Shown here: one piece after another, positions 28,912 through 38,778 of the stretch
Layout: every line of letters starts with the position of its first letter
How positions within the stretch are numbered: position 1 is the first letter of the stretch
Assembly: GCA_963790095.1 (NCBI GenBank)
Contig: CAWBNO010000012.1
Location: 62,001-126,000, forward strand
Reading direction: 5' to 3'
DNA length: 64,000 nt
DNA from: JAAXQD01 sp963790095
GTDB taxonomy: Bacteria > Desulfobacterota > Desulfobacteria > Desulfobacterales > UBA11574
Translations under genes and position numbers: made by a program
The notes under the pieces: generated by a model
What the model was told of the DNA's origin: nothing
Database searches by the model: none
What the model saw: only the letters and a program-made list of their open reading frames with translations

Positions 28912-29040
28912 AGTATTAAAGTAAGGCCCACGTTAGCGATTTTACGCGGGTATCCAATTGTTATTCTAAATGACGGGCTATTTGGACCCTGTCACAGATC
29001 AGGACGTCTTACTGGACACGACGTAAAGGGAGTTCCGACC

Positions 29041-29970
29041 ATGGCATTAGAAGATAAAATATTGGTGGCCGTTGATGCCTCAGACCGTTGTATGGAAACC
29101 ATTCAGCATATTACTCAACGAGATCCGTTTCAAAAAAAACACTTGGTCTTGTATCATGTTTTCATCACGCTGCCGGATTTTTACTGGGACATAGAAATGG
29201 AGCCCCAGAGCAGGGGGGCCGTTGCCCACGTCAGAGCCTGGGAAGCTGATAAAAATAAGGAAATCAAGGAGTTCATGGAAAAGGCTCAGCAAGTTCTTCG
29301 GGATGCCGGCTTCCCAAAAGAAGCGGTGACCGTCAAGATCAAGCAAAGCGAGAAAGGTATTGCCAGGGATATCGTCGAAGAAGCCAAAGACGGTTATTTG
29401 GCCGTAATCATCAGCAGAAGCGGCGAAGGAGAATTGCCGGAACCATTTTTGGGTACCAATGCCGCAAAAGTCATTCAGCACCTTTCTTTTGTTCCGGTTT
29501 TTATCGCCGGGAAAAGGCTGCCCGGGAAAAATATTCTGGTTGCCATGGACCGCTCGGAAGGGGCCATGCGCGCTGTGGATTTCGTCGGCGAGCTTATGGG
29601 GGGGTATGATTTTAAGGTCACCCTTTTACATGTTATTCGCAATGGAGAACAATTAAAGCCGGGCGCATCGTATAAGCCATTGCCCAAAGAGGACATTCAA
29701 ACCGTAGAACAAAAAATGCAGGGTGTATTTGACGAGGCCAAACGACGTTTGATCGATTATGGATTTAAATCGGATCATGTTACCCATAAAGTCATTACCG
29801 GCGCTTCGAGCCTGTCTAGGACCATTGTTCAAGAAGCCGAAGCAGGGGAATATTCTCCCATCGTCATCGGCAGAAGAGGTTTGTCCAAGTTCCAAAAATT
29901 TTTTATGGGCAGTGTCAGCAACCAAGTCATTCAATTGGGGGTCGAGCAGGCGGTTTGGGTGGTGACTTAA
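29041..29970 (+). CDS. Tandem universal stress protein (two UspA domains)
   Basis: A 309-residue cytoplasmic protein with two UspA domains of about 150 residues. The second ends with the ATP-binding G-x2-G-x9-G-S motif (GRRGLSKFQKFFMGS); the first has a weaker version (SRSGEGELPEPFLGT). The start ATG 29041 has GGGAG upstream and begins with the typical 'KILVAVD' strand. USP genes often lie inside TRAP operons, where they are thought to modulate transport or sense ATP; here it separates DctP from DctQM. Confidence 0.88.
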   Translation: MALEDKILVAVDASDRCMETIQHITQRDPFQKKHLVLYHVFITLPDFYWDIEMEPQSRGAVAHVRAWEADKNKEIKEFMEKAQQVLRDAGFPKEAVTVKIKQSEKGIARDIVEEAKDGYLAVIISRSGEGELPEPFLGTNAAKVIQHLSFVPVFIAGKRLPGKNILVAMDRSEGAMRAVDFVGELMGGYDFKVTLLHVIRNGEQLKPGASYKPLPKEDIQTVEQKMQGVFDEAKRRLIDYGFKSDHVTHKVITGASSLSRTIVQEAEAGEYSPIVIGRRGLSKFQKFFMGSVSNQVIQLGVEQAVWVVT

Positions 29971-30052
29971 CGGGTCGGAATTCATTTTTTGGGTCCCGAT
30001 TTAATCGGGAGGTTACTCAGAATCGCGGAGCAATGGTATAACTTAAAGTGCG

Positions 30053-30107
30053 TCAAAAACAACCGATCCTTGTCTGCAAAAAAAAGCCGTTGTTTTTGAT
30101 GTTTTTT
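30053..30107 (+). terminator. Rho-independent terminator after the universal stress protein gene
   Basis: TCAAAAACAAC (30053-30063) pairs with GTTGTTTTTGA (30089-30099), followed by TGTTTTTTATTT. It ends 40 bp before the DctQ gene, so DctQM probably has its own promoter or depends on read-through. Confidence 0.6.
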
Positions 30108-30149
30108 ATTTGTTGAGGTTAAAAACATATTTTAGGCAGGGTGAAATAA

Positions 30150-30674
30150 ATGGCAAAAAAAATTTTTCACTGGTTAGATCAGAACATAGAAAATGCCCTG
30201 ATTTTTCCCATGTACTTTATAATGATGGCGATTATGGCCATCGGCGTTGTGCAGCGCTTTGTTTTCAAAACCGCGTTTCACTGGGCGGTTTATGTCTGCA
30301 TCGGCTTGTTCGTCTGGTTTTCCTGGCTCGGGTGTTCCTGGAATGTTAAAGAGCGGGCACATCTCCGCCTGGCGGCGTTTCGAAGTAAATTGCCCCGGAA
30401 CGTACAATTTGGTCTTCTGATGCTCGATTATTCTCTCTGGATCGCTTTCGGCATCATCGCGTCGTATTTCTCCGTGACTCAGATCGTTCGCTTACACGAG
30501 GTCGGTGCATTGATATACGGTACCGAAAGCATACCCAAATGGTTGGTTCCGTTGTGTATTCCCGTCTCGTTTTCTATTTTGTTTTTAAGAGTCATACAGT
30601 GCGCGGTACAGGATATTAAAGATTTTAGAAACAACGAACCCCTGAAGTTGAATCCTACCGCGACCATCGATTAA
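30150..30674 (+). CDS. TRAP transporter small permease (DctQ)
   Basis: A 174-residue, four-helix membrane protein. Conserved DctQ features include the E-x-R-xHLR motif (KERAHLRLAAF) after the second helix and the central tryptophan-rich segment. It is followed 35 bp later by DctM. It links the periplasmic binding protein to the large permease. Confidence 0.87.
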   Translation: MAKKIFHWLDQNIENALIFPMYFIMMAIMAIGVVQRFVFKTAFHWAVYVCIGLFVWFSWLGCSWNVKERAHLRLAAFRSKLPRNVQFGLLMLDYSLWIAFGIIASYFSVTQIVRLHEVGALIYGTESIPKWLVPLCIPVSFSILFLRVIQCAVQDIKDFRNNEPLKLNPTATID

Positions 30675-30709
30675 ACCGGTTTAATACCTAGTATTTTTGG
30701 GAGAAAAGA

Positions 30710-31990
30710 ATGTTTGGAATACCTGAAGATGTGGCAATTTGGATCATCTCCGTAATAACAGGGTTTTTCTTTATCCTTGGCGTGCCGATCTTTTTATGTG
30801 TGGCCTTCTGGGCCATCCTGGCATCGATTGCCATTGACTTTACCATCATGAACATCGGGATCACTTCTTATCAGGGCATCAGCAGCTACGCCCTGTTGGC
30901 GATGCCGCTGTTTATTCTCACCGGCGACCTTATCGGCGCCGGTGGTATCGCAAAAAAATTATCCATGATGGCCCGGCGAGTATTGGCACCGCTCAGAGGG
31001 GGACTGGCCATGGCTGCGGTGGCCACCTGCAGTCTATTTTCAGCGATTTCCGGATCCAACTCCGCCACCGTGGCGACCATCGGCCGAATTATGATTCCCG
31101 AACTCAAAGAACAGGGCTATAATGATGAATTCGCTGCAACCACCGTAGCCGCCGGCGGGATTGTGGGGATTTTGATCCCCCCCAGTATCCTTATGATCGT
31201 CTACGGCTTTACGGTTAATTTAAGCGTTCTCGACCTTTTCAAGGCGGGAATCATACCCGGGTTGTTGGTCAGCGTTGCGCTAATGATCGCCGCCCGATTC
31301 TGGTGCCGGAAATATGACTGGGGGCGTCCGGAACCCTTTATAATAAAAGAAATTGTTCGTTCGACCTGGGATGCAAAACTCGGGATTGCCGCCGTGGCCC
31401 TTATTCTAATCATTGTATACGGCGGAATATCGTCACCCACTGAAGCTTCGGGGATTGCCGCAGCCTACTGCCTGTTGGCCGGCACCCTGCTGACGAGAGA
31501 GATCAAACCCAAAGACATACCGGCCGTTTTCCTTTCCAGCGGCCGGGTCAACGGGTTGCTGGCACCGGTGGTCTCGATTTCCATTGTACTGCAGCAGGTC
31601 TTTTCAATCTTGGGGGTTCATGATGTCGTATCCAATTTTGTGCATTCCTTTGGAAGCTATTATGTGATGCTGGGCGCCATGATGTTCAGTATTGTCCTGG
31701 CCGGCGCAATCATGGAATCCATCTCCGTATGCATCATCCTGGCCCCGATTTTGGCGCCCATTGCGGTATCTATCGGAATGAACCCGATTCACTGGGGTGT
31801 TGTTTTTATCGTGGGTCTGTCCATCGGCTTTATCACGCCGCCGTTTGGTCTGGATCTTTTCGTCGCTTCCGGAATAACGGGAATCCCTTACGACAAGCTA
31901 ATCAAATGGGTTCCGCCATATCTAATCTTTGTATTTATCGCCTGGGTTACCATCATGCTGATTCCTTGGTTGAGTCTGATTTTTGTCTGA
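30710..31990 (+). CDS. TRAP transporter large permease (DctM)
   Basis: A 426-residue polytopic membrane protein with 12 predicted hydrophobic segments. The glycine-rich pair GDLIGAGGIAKKL and SAISGSNSATVATIG, and the late GFITPPFGLDLFV segment, are typical of DctM. GGAG is seen upstream of the ATG. It performs sodium- or proton-driven uptake of the DctP-bound solute. Confidence 0.92.
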   Translation: MFGIPEDVAIWIISVITGFFFILGVPIFLCVAFWAILASIAIDFTIMNIGITSYQGISSYALLAMPLFILTGDLIGAGGIAKKLSMMARRVLAPLRGGLAMAAVATCSLFSAISGSNSATVATIGRIMIPELKEQGYNDEFAATTVAAGGIVGILIPPSILMIVYGFTVNLSVLDLFKAGIIPGLLVSVALMIAARFWCRKYDWGRPEPFIIKEIVRSTWDAKLGIAAVALILIIVYGGISSPTEASGIAAAYCLLAGTLLTREIKPKDIPAVFLSSGRVNGLLAPVVSISIVLQQVFSILGVHDVVSNFVHSFGSYYVMLGAMMFSIVLAGAIMESISVCIILAPILAPIAVSIGMNPIHWGVVFIVGLSIGFITPPFGLDLFVASGITGIPYDKLIKWVPPYLIFVFIAWVTIMLIPWLSLIFV

Positions 31991-32220
31991 GGCAGAAATG
32001 GTCGATTCTTTTTAGATTCCCAGGAAGGATCGAAACGGAAAACGGCCATTCTGCCGTGTCCGGACAGACCGCCCCATATTTTTTTGTCCCTGTCTTTAAA
32101 AACCATACAGCGTCCGTACGCATCTTTAACCATGGCCGATATATTGCCTCTTGATGTGTCGTTTAAATTTACTTATACATCGTAACAACGGGGGCTTCTC
32201 CTATTGTTAAGGGGGGACCA

Positions 32221-32964
32221 ATGAATTTCGAACCATCGACAATTCTGGTAATATCCATCGTCTCTGTTGCGACCTTACTTCGATCTACGTTCGGGTTTGC
32301 GGATGCCATGTTCGCCATGCCCATTCTTGCTGTAATTATCGGTTTAAAAACAGCGACACCGCTCATGGCCATCGTGGCCATGACCATTTCCACCACGATT
32401 CTGTTAAAAAACTGGCGGGATGTCCAAATTAAAAGTGCCTGGCGATTGTTCGTTTCCTCTCTGGCTGGAATTCCCCTGGGCTTATGGATTTTAAAAGGGA
32501 CCTATGATGTCCCCATGAAACTCTTTTTAGCGGCTGTAATCATCGGCTTTTCAACCTACAGCCTCATCAAACCCCGGCTCACGGCAATCAAGACTGAAAA
32601 GCCGGCATACCTCTTCGGGCTTTTTGCAGGTGTCTTGGGCGGCGCCTACAACACCAACGGACCCCCCGTTGTTATTTATGGCGCGTTGAGAAAATGGGCG
32701 CCGGCGACCTTCAGAGCCACCTTACAGGGCTATTTTTTTATGGCCGGAATTTTTATTTGTCTTGGGCACGGGCTGGCAGGGTTTTGGACCCATACCGTCC
32801 TTAACTTTTATTTATTGTCCTTGCCGCTGATTTTCGTGTTTATTTTTATCGGCGGCCGTTTGAACCGCGCCATTCCCCAAGGGAAATTTGATCGAATCAT
32901 TTATTCTTTGTTGATTGTCATCGGTTTTTTTTTATTGATACAGACCGCTCAAGGAATAGTTTGA
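32221..32964 (+). CDS. TauE/SafE-family permease (probable sulfite or sulfonate-related exporter)
   Basis: A 247-residue membrane protein with about eight helices; the family motif GxYNTNGPPVVIY is clear in the middle. TauE/SafE proteins export sulfite or transport organosulfur by-products. GGGG lies upstream of the ATG. Its place at the end of the methyltransferase/TRAP block suggests the imported substrate contains sulfur, the main hint I see to substrate type. Confidence 0.85.
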   Translation: MNFEPSTILVISIVSVATLLRSTFGFADAMFAMPILAVIIGLKTATPLMAIVAMTISTTILLKNWRDVQIKSAWRLFVSSLAGIPLGLWILKGTYDVPMKLFLAAVIIGFSTYSLIKPRLTAIKTEKPAYLFGLFAGVLGGAYNTNGPPVVIYGALRKWAPATFRATLQGYFFMAGIFICLGHGLAGFWTHTVLNFYLLSLPLIFVFIFIGGRLNRAIPQGKFDRIIYSLLIVIGFFLLIQTAQGIV

Positions 32965-33110
32965 CGGGATCACCGGTGCATGAATGAATCCGCTTCAAAC
33001 GGATATCCGGACGAATTCGAAAAAAGATGGTGCTGCGTCACCCCGATCAAACAAGGGTGATGACATGACAATTATCCAGGCAGATTGTTTATTACTCAAA
33101 CAGATGACGC

Positions 33111-33131
33111 TCCTTATTTTAAAAATAAGGA
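33111..33131. promoter_or_regulatory. AT-rich palindrome upstream of the response regulator
   Basis: TCCTTATTTT and AAAATAAGGA are separated by one base, 53 bp before the response-regulator start. It could be an operator; no T run supports termination. Confidence 0.3.
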
Positions 33132-33183
33132 TAAAATAAAACCATACCGATACAACAAATGATGGACGGGGTCATAGGTAACC

Positions 33184-33780
33184 ATGGAAAAGTATAAGCT
33201 ATTGCTGGTTGATGACGATCCTTTTATTCTGCAATCGATTTCTTCCGCCCTTGAGCAAGAAGAATATCAAGTGGCCACCGCTGCCAACGGAAAAGAAGCC
33301 ATTGAATTGCTGGAAGGGAATAAATTCGATCTGGTCCTCACCGATCTGGTCATGGATCCCATAGACGGCATCGGTGTTTTGAAAAGCGCCAAAGAAAAAA
33401 GTTCTGATACTATGGTCATCATCTTAACCGGATTCGGTGATTTGATATCTGCAATTGACGCGCTTCGGCTCGATGCCGATGATTATCTGCTCAAACCCTG
33501 TGAGCCGGAAGAATTGTCTTTTAGGATTTCCAGTTGTTTGGAAAAATTAGAACTTAAGCGGAAGGTGAGTGCTTATGAAACGCTATTGCCCGTTTGCTGT
33601 GTGTGCAAAAGTATCCGGGACGATACCGGAAAGGACGTCGGTGCCGGTCAATGGATATCTGTGGAAGAATATCTGTTGACCAAATCCAAAATTGCCATTT
33701 CCCCGACCTATTGCCCTCATTGCATAAATCAGGAACTGGAGAGTCTTAAAATTCTGAAGGGTTCGGACTCTGATTCATAA
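33184..33780 (+). CDS. Response regulator with cysteine-rich C-terminus, no DNA-binding domain
   Basis: A 198-residue protein. Residues 1-120 form a receiver domain with the acidic pocket DDD near the N-terminus, phospho-acceptor D in VLTDLVMDP and the LLKPC lysine. The C-terminal 60 residues contain CCVCK and CPHC, which may bind zinc or a redox cofactor; no helix-turn-helix or enzymatic output is visible. It is convergent with the haem-sensor kinase gene, a likely partner. Confidence 0.87.
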   Translation: MEKYKLLLVDDDPFILQSISSALEQEEYQVATAANGKEAIELLEGNKFDLVLTDLVMDPIDGIGVLKSAKEKSSDTMVIILTGFGDLISAIDALRLDADDYLLKPCEPEELSFRISSCLEKLELKRKVSAYETLLPVCCVCKSIRDDTGKDVGAGQWISVEEYLLTKSKIAISPTYCPHCINQELESLKILKGSDSDS

Positions 33781-33885
33781 AACAGGGTTTTTGCATTGAC
33801 CTCAACGGGAGCATCACTCAATATTCACCGCCGCCATTATGGGCGGGGAGCTTTACGCCTTTTCAATGTGCTGCGGCCTATTATA

Positions 33886-35944
33886 TTAATTTGCCGGCAG
33901 TGTTATTGTCATCATCACCCCTCCATGGGGTAAGTTTTCTCCGGTTATAAATCCACCGTGATCATAGATAATTTTGTGACAGATGGAAAGCCCCACGCCC
34001 ATTCCCATTTTCTTTTTTCGGGTGAAAAAAGGATCAAAAATGTATTGCAGGTCCGTCTCTGGAATACCCGGGCCCGTGTCGCTTATCTTGATAAAAATAT
34101 TTTTCTTCGTGTAACCCGTATTAATGCGGATCTCTCCACCTTTGTCCATCCCGGCCACGGGCCCGTTATTCGGTGTGGAGGAACCGATCATGGCTTCCAC
34201 TGCATTGTTGATGAGATTCAAAAAGCACTGATTCAATTTCAGGGGCGAGGCATATATTTCGGGCATACTTGATGGCAGATCCAAATGGACTTTGATCTTA
34301 TTCCGCTTCAAATGAGATCGAACCAAATCGATATTTTTTTCTATGAGAAGGTTTATGTTGGTGGATTGTTTGGCTTCCTTTCCCGGACGATTCAGATCGA
34401 GCAAATTTATGACCGTGTCCCGGATGCTTCTAAAAGCGCCTTTCAGCAATTCCAACTGCTTCGATAGCGACTCATCGTCACTGTAATTTTTTTTCAGTGT
34501 TCCCAGCAGTACCGTAACCGCCTGTAAGGGAGAGTTGATCTCGTGTGCGATGGAAGCGGCCAGTTGGCCTGTGGCGGCAAGACGTTCGGATCGGATGAGC
34601 TGGTCCTGCATCAGTTTTGTTTGGGTGATATCCATGACCGTAAAAATACGTTCTTCCGAATGGTCGCTAGGATTTATAGGCGCCGACCTCAATAGGACGT
34701 CGATAATTCGGCCGTCACGACGCCTGAATCGCGACTCCACCGTTCCAGTTCCAAGTTTTTGTATTTGCGAGTCGAGTTCAACTCCAATCCGCTCATATTC
34801 TTCGTCACTGTCATACAAAATTCGAGCGTTTTTCCTTTTCAGTTCGTCCATGGAGTATCCGATCATGTGCTGAAATTGATCGTTTGTCCATTCTATGATC
34901 CGATTGGTAACCAGACCAATGCCGATCGGTGCGGATCGGAAGATGCTTTTCAGCGTGTTTTCACTTCGTTTCAGCATCACCTCAGCCTGTTTGCGCTCTT
35001 CGATTTCTTTTTTTAGTTGCTCATTGGCCCTGCTTAATTCTATTGTCCGTTCTTCAACTTTTTCTTCCAGCAAAAAATAATAATCGTTGAGTCTGTTTGC
35101 TAATTTATTGAAGTTACTTGTCAAAGTAGCTATTTCGTCATGTCCGCTAATTTCAATGGGCCGGATTTCCACAACGCCGTCCTTTTCTTCCGTATGCATA
35201 AAGTGTTCTGTGATTTTACTGAGGCGGTCCGTGATGACAAATTTGAAAACAAATACCAGTGAAATACACAGTAAAAAAAGGCCGATTCCCAGCAAACTAA
35301 AATTGTTGATGGTCTCATTAAAAAATAACGCGGTAACTTTTTCTTTGGGTATGGCAATGGTATCGAGACCCACCACCTTTCCCAACGGAAGGTTAAAGGA
35401 TGCCTCAGAACCATATAGTTCCAACAGCTGTTTTGGGCGCATCAGCGGGATGACCGTGGCAACGCAGACAGGATTCTTCCATCCGCATGGCGCTGAATTT
35501 TGCAAAATAGGGTCTGTTGCCCAGGTTAATTTCTCCGGTCCAAACCTTCTGTTGAGGGTTTTCGTTAAAATACCGGATCATTTTTAACTCTTCCGGTCCG
35601 GCCAAATTGACAGGATTTCTGGGATTGTCCGCAGAAAATTTGATGATGTAATCCGGAAACTGTGTCCGAACTTTGTTGAATATGTTGCGGGCGACAAAGC
35701 TGGTGGACATGGTTTTGGGTATAAACGCTCCTTCAGGCAGCAAATCAAACATAAGGGGGCGGATGCTGTCGGCAACATATCCACGAATGGCCAGGTCAAA
35801 GTTCAAGGCCAGGGCCAGCTGCTGGTTGGTTAGATTCTCGTAATTTCCGGTAATCAGTGTATAGGTCCTGTAGAACAGTATGGTCGAAAAGATTAATACA
35901 ATCGACCCGATGTAGATCAATAATTTCGATTTAATGCTTTTCAT
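33886..35944 (-). CDS. Haem-sensor histidine kinase (DUF3365/Tll0287-like, HAMP, PAS, HisKA, HATPase), frameshifted near 35432
   Basis: A 685-residue membrane kinase once a single A is removed from the AAAA run (TTTT at 35431-35434 on the plus strand). The first helix is at residues 7-27. The periplasmic DUF3365 domain ends with a c-type haem site, C159-LR-C-H. A second membrane helix and HAMP follow, then a coiled coil, a PAS domain, HisKA with SIAHEINSPLQA (phospho-His) and HATPase with N, G1 (DTGPGIP) and G2 (GMGVGLS) boxes. Likely a sensor of periplasmic redox state or gas ligand that controls the convergent response regulator. Confidence 0.88.
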
Positions 35945-36625
35945 GTTTTCTCCTTGGACAAGTTAGGCCAAAATATAGAAGCAAAAATATTTTAAGATTC
36001 AATCACAGCCATGAATGAACTGCTAGCGGTGAACAAACCGGCCTTTCGTGAACGCCGAATATCGCTGATTTTAGAACGATGATCGGGTCCGTGTCCTTGA
36101 GAAACGGCCGTTTGTTCGTCAACACATATTAACTCCATAAAGTAGCAGATAGAAGTTGGGCAATCAAGTCAGAATCTTAACCGAATGTATTTCAACAAAA
36201 GTGATTGAACTCGCTGTTCAGAATTCCTAAAGCTCGGGCTCCCCCCTCAAACAGATAAAAAAATCCACTCTGTATGGTTAAGGGCTTTTTGGCAAAAGGC
36301 TCGGAAATCATGCAGCTTAAGTTTTTAAAACGCCGCATGGTCCCGTTGGAGATAGAAATCTGAGATCATTTATTCGCCTTCGCCTGAATACCCTGCTGCT
36401 TGTTGCAAATCCCGCCCAACGGGGCTGTGGGGAGTTTCATTAAATTACAAAAATAGTGTTGATTTCCGAATCGAAAGGGTTTTAAATAAATAATCGAGTT
36501 TCGTATCCATTCCTTTGCCCATGCGCGTCATACGGCGATGGGCTAATTTCATCGAAATTCATTCAAATATCGTTTTCGCAAGTAATATTTTTTTATTGAT
36601 TCAGGTCTATTGGTGTGGATAGGCA
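35945..36625. other. Long intergenic region with a degenerate repeat, no gene seen
   Basis: No convincing gene. Around 36205-36345 the sequence (CTCGCTGT...CTCGGGCT...AAAGGCTC) is distantly similar to the 187 bp repeat at 45615-45801, suggesting an old copy. The region otherwise appears to be promoter or degraded sequence. Confidence 0.4.
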
Positions 36626-36815
36626 CTAACTAGTGTCTATCCACGAATCCAAAATGAACACGATGGGTGGCCAATTCAGAAATGAGCAATTTTTGCCCTG
36701 AACAAGGCCGCACAAGGGTTTTCGGTGAGGCGTACGTCTGTACGCCGCAACCGGAAACCCGCGGAGAACGCCGAGCAGGGCAAAAAGGGCCATTTATGGA
36801 TGGAAACTAACTATG
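36626..36815. repeat. MITE-like repeat, copy 1 (inverted relative to copy 2)
   Basis: About 190 bp with imperfect terminal inverted repeats (CTAACTAGTGTCTATCCAC ... GGATGGAAACTAACTAT). Its reverse complement matches 44221-44397 over the full length, including the TTTCCATCCATAAATGGCCC start. It carries no gene. It lies 58 bp before the TauE gene of module B. Confidence 0.75.
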
Positions 36816-36873
36816 AGATTAGGACTGTTTTAAAACCCACCCGGATCATATCAGAACCATGTAAGGAGGAAAA

Positions 36874-38043
36874 ATGGCTCATAACTTTAAAATGGTTGCC
36901 GTAATATTTATTGTCGGTGTTCTTTTTTTGTCGCCGATTTTAATCGCCGCTCCGGCGAACGCCGGATCGGATAGACTCTCAGAGGCCATTGCCCAGACTC
37001 CCCAGGGGACGAAGGCGGGAGAGATCAATCCTGATGCAAAACCGGGATGGCTCGGTATTCCCGGGGCGCCATCACCCAATTTGCTCATCGGCTTTTTCTG
37101 GGCCATTTGGGTGGGGTGGATTTTTTCCACGGTGGGCGCCTTTGGAGGGATCATGGCTGGTGTTGGACATATCACGGTTTTTGGATTGGCTAACTACGGT
37201 AAAACCTTTAAACAGACATCACCGATTCTGAACAAACTGATTGCCGACAGCATCCGGGTATCCAATCAGTGGTTGGTGGGACTGAGCGCAGCCATCTCAA
37301 GTTTGAATTACTATAAGGCCGGCCGACTGGTGTTGCCCCTGGGCATCGCTCTGGCCATCGGTGCCGTCGGCGGGAGCATCGGCGTACCGATTTTGACCGC
37401 AGGCAAGATTTCGCTGAAGTCGTATATCGGTTACTTTGGACTTTGCGTGTTTGCCGTTGCAGGGGTTTTGCTCTATGAAACGCTTCCGGCGGGGATGGCC
37501 AAACGGAAAGCCGCCACACAAGCAGCCAAAGCCTTTGAAAAAGGCGCCAAGGAGACAAAAGAACTCGGTGAAGCCAAAGATGTGGGGGTTAAAATAACAC
37601 AGTTTGGTTTGGGAAAAGTGATTTTTACCTTCTACGGTGTGGAATTTAGCTTCCACCCCATAATTCCGGTCATTGGCGGCCTTTTTATCGCTTCCATCGC
37701 ATCTTTCATCGGCGTGGGCGGCGGTTTTCTGTTCGTGCCGTTCCTGACATCCGTGGCGGGGTTGCCCATGTTTATCGTGGCCGGGACTTCGGCGCTGACC
37801 GTTCTGGTGGGTATGGTCGTCAGTATATTTACCTATATGGTCGTAAAGGGGACGGTGGTTTACTGGCCGTTGATCGGCGCCGAGCTTTTGGGGATCTTTG
37901 TGGGCTCCATGATCGGTCCCCGCACATCAAAGTACATCCCGGAGGTATGGCTTAAGAGACTATTCATTGTGCTGGCCGTATATGTGGGGCTGCGTTACTC
38001 GAGCAGAGGTTTTCTCGGGCACAGTATTGTACCGCCCTTTTAA
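36874..38043 (+). CDS. TauE/SafE-family permease with long N-terminal extension (module B)
   Basis: A 389-residue membrane protein, longer than typical TauE (about 250). It starts with a signal-like helix ending in APANAG, then a roughly 50-residue periplasmic stretch before the first TauE repeat (FFWAIWVGWIFSTVGAFGG). A charged cytoplasmic loop (AAKAFEKGAKETKE) separates it from the second repeat with GVGGGFLFVPFL. AAGGAGG precedes the ATG. It begins module B and is probably co-transcribed with the membrane protein that follows; transport of sulfite or another small sulfur anion is the family expectation. Confidence 0.87.
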   Translation: MAHNFKMVAVIFIVGVLFLSPILIAAPANAGSDRLSEAIAQTPQGTKAGEINPDAKPGWLGIPGAPSPNLLIGFFWAIWVGWIFSTVGAFGGIMAGVGHITVFGLANYGKTFKQTSPILNKLIADSIRVSNQWLVGLSAAISSLNYYKAGRLVLPLGIALAIGAVGGSIGVPILTAGKISLKSYIGYFGLCVFAVAGVLLYETLPAGMAKRKAATQAAKAFEKGAKETKELGEAKDVGVKITQFGLGKVIFTFYGVEFSFHPIIPVIGGLFIASIASFIGVGGGFLFVPFLTSVAGLPMFIVAGTSALTVLVGMVVSIFTYMVVKGTVVYWPLIGAELLGIFVGSMIGPRTSKYIPEVWLKRLFIVLAVYVGLRYSSRGFLGHSIVPPF

Positions 38044-38083
38044 GCGCCAAGATACCCCTTTAAACTAGGGTCCCAAGGAGCGG

Positions 38084-38725
38084 ATGTTCATGGATTTTCT
38101 CCAGGCAGTTTATTTAAATCTGGATGCCTTTCTGATTTATTTTTTCCGTATGGTCGAGGAACCGATACTCGGCTATTTCATCGGAATCGGGGTATTGTCC
38201 TTGCTGTGTGTCATCGTCGGCGAATTTACACTCTCGGTGGCTTTCAGATTCAACAAATCAGGTATCGATCAAGATAGCCGGGAGATGACCCGAATGCAGA
38301 ACCTTTCCATAAGCGCCCTCCTGGCCAAAGATAAGCGGAACTATAGATTATTCAATAGGGAAGCCAACGAAGCCTTTGGAAAAGTTTTTTTCAAGCAAAT
38401 CGCCCTTGCCGCCGCTTCCTTATGGCCCATCCCATTTGCCTTGGGCTGGATGCAGACACGCTTTGTGAATGTCGAGTTCTTGTTGCCGTGCCGTCTTCCC
38501 GTGGTGGGGGAGACGGTGGGATATACCTTCACGTTTATACCCATGTATATCCTTGCCCACATCCTTTTTGGCAAAGTCAAGCACAACCTTCCCTATTTCA
38601 GAACCGTGGAAACGATGTTGGCTTCCTACAAAGAAGACTCCCACAAGATGATAACCCTTTCGGATCTGACGGAAGCTTCTCATGAAAACAGCGTATCCGA
38701 CCCAAAAGGATATGGACTTGGCTGA
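38084..38725 (+). CDS. Integral membrane protein of unknown function
   Basis: A 213-residue protein with about four hydrophobic segments, a basic loop (LLAKDKRNYRLFNREAN) between the first and second pairs, and a hydrophilic C-terminal tail. The loop followed by a tryptophan-containing helix is faintly like EMC3/DUF106 proteins, but I would not assign it. It follows the TauE gene by 40 bp and precedes the 19-haem cytochrome gene, so it may help assemble or anchor the module B complex. Confidence 0.72.
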   Translation: MFMDFLQAVYLNLDAFLIYFFRMVEEPILGYFIGIGVLSLLCVIVGEFTLSVAFRFNKSGIDQDSREMTRMQNLSISALLAKDKRNYRLFNREANEAFGKVFFKQIALAAASLWPIPFALGWMQTRFVNVEFLLPCRLPVVGETVGYTFTFIPMYILAHILFGKVKHNLPYFRTVETMLASYKEDSHKMITLSDLTEASHENSVSDPKGYGLG

Positions 38726-38778
38726 ATGCCGAAACACGAAAAAATATAAAGTTTCATCTCTTGGTAATCGATTGATTT

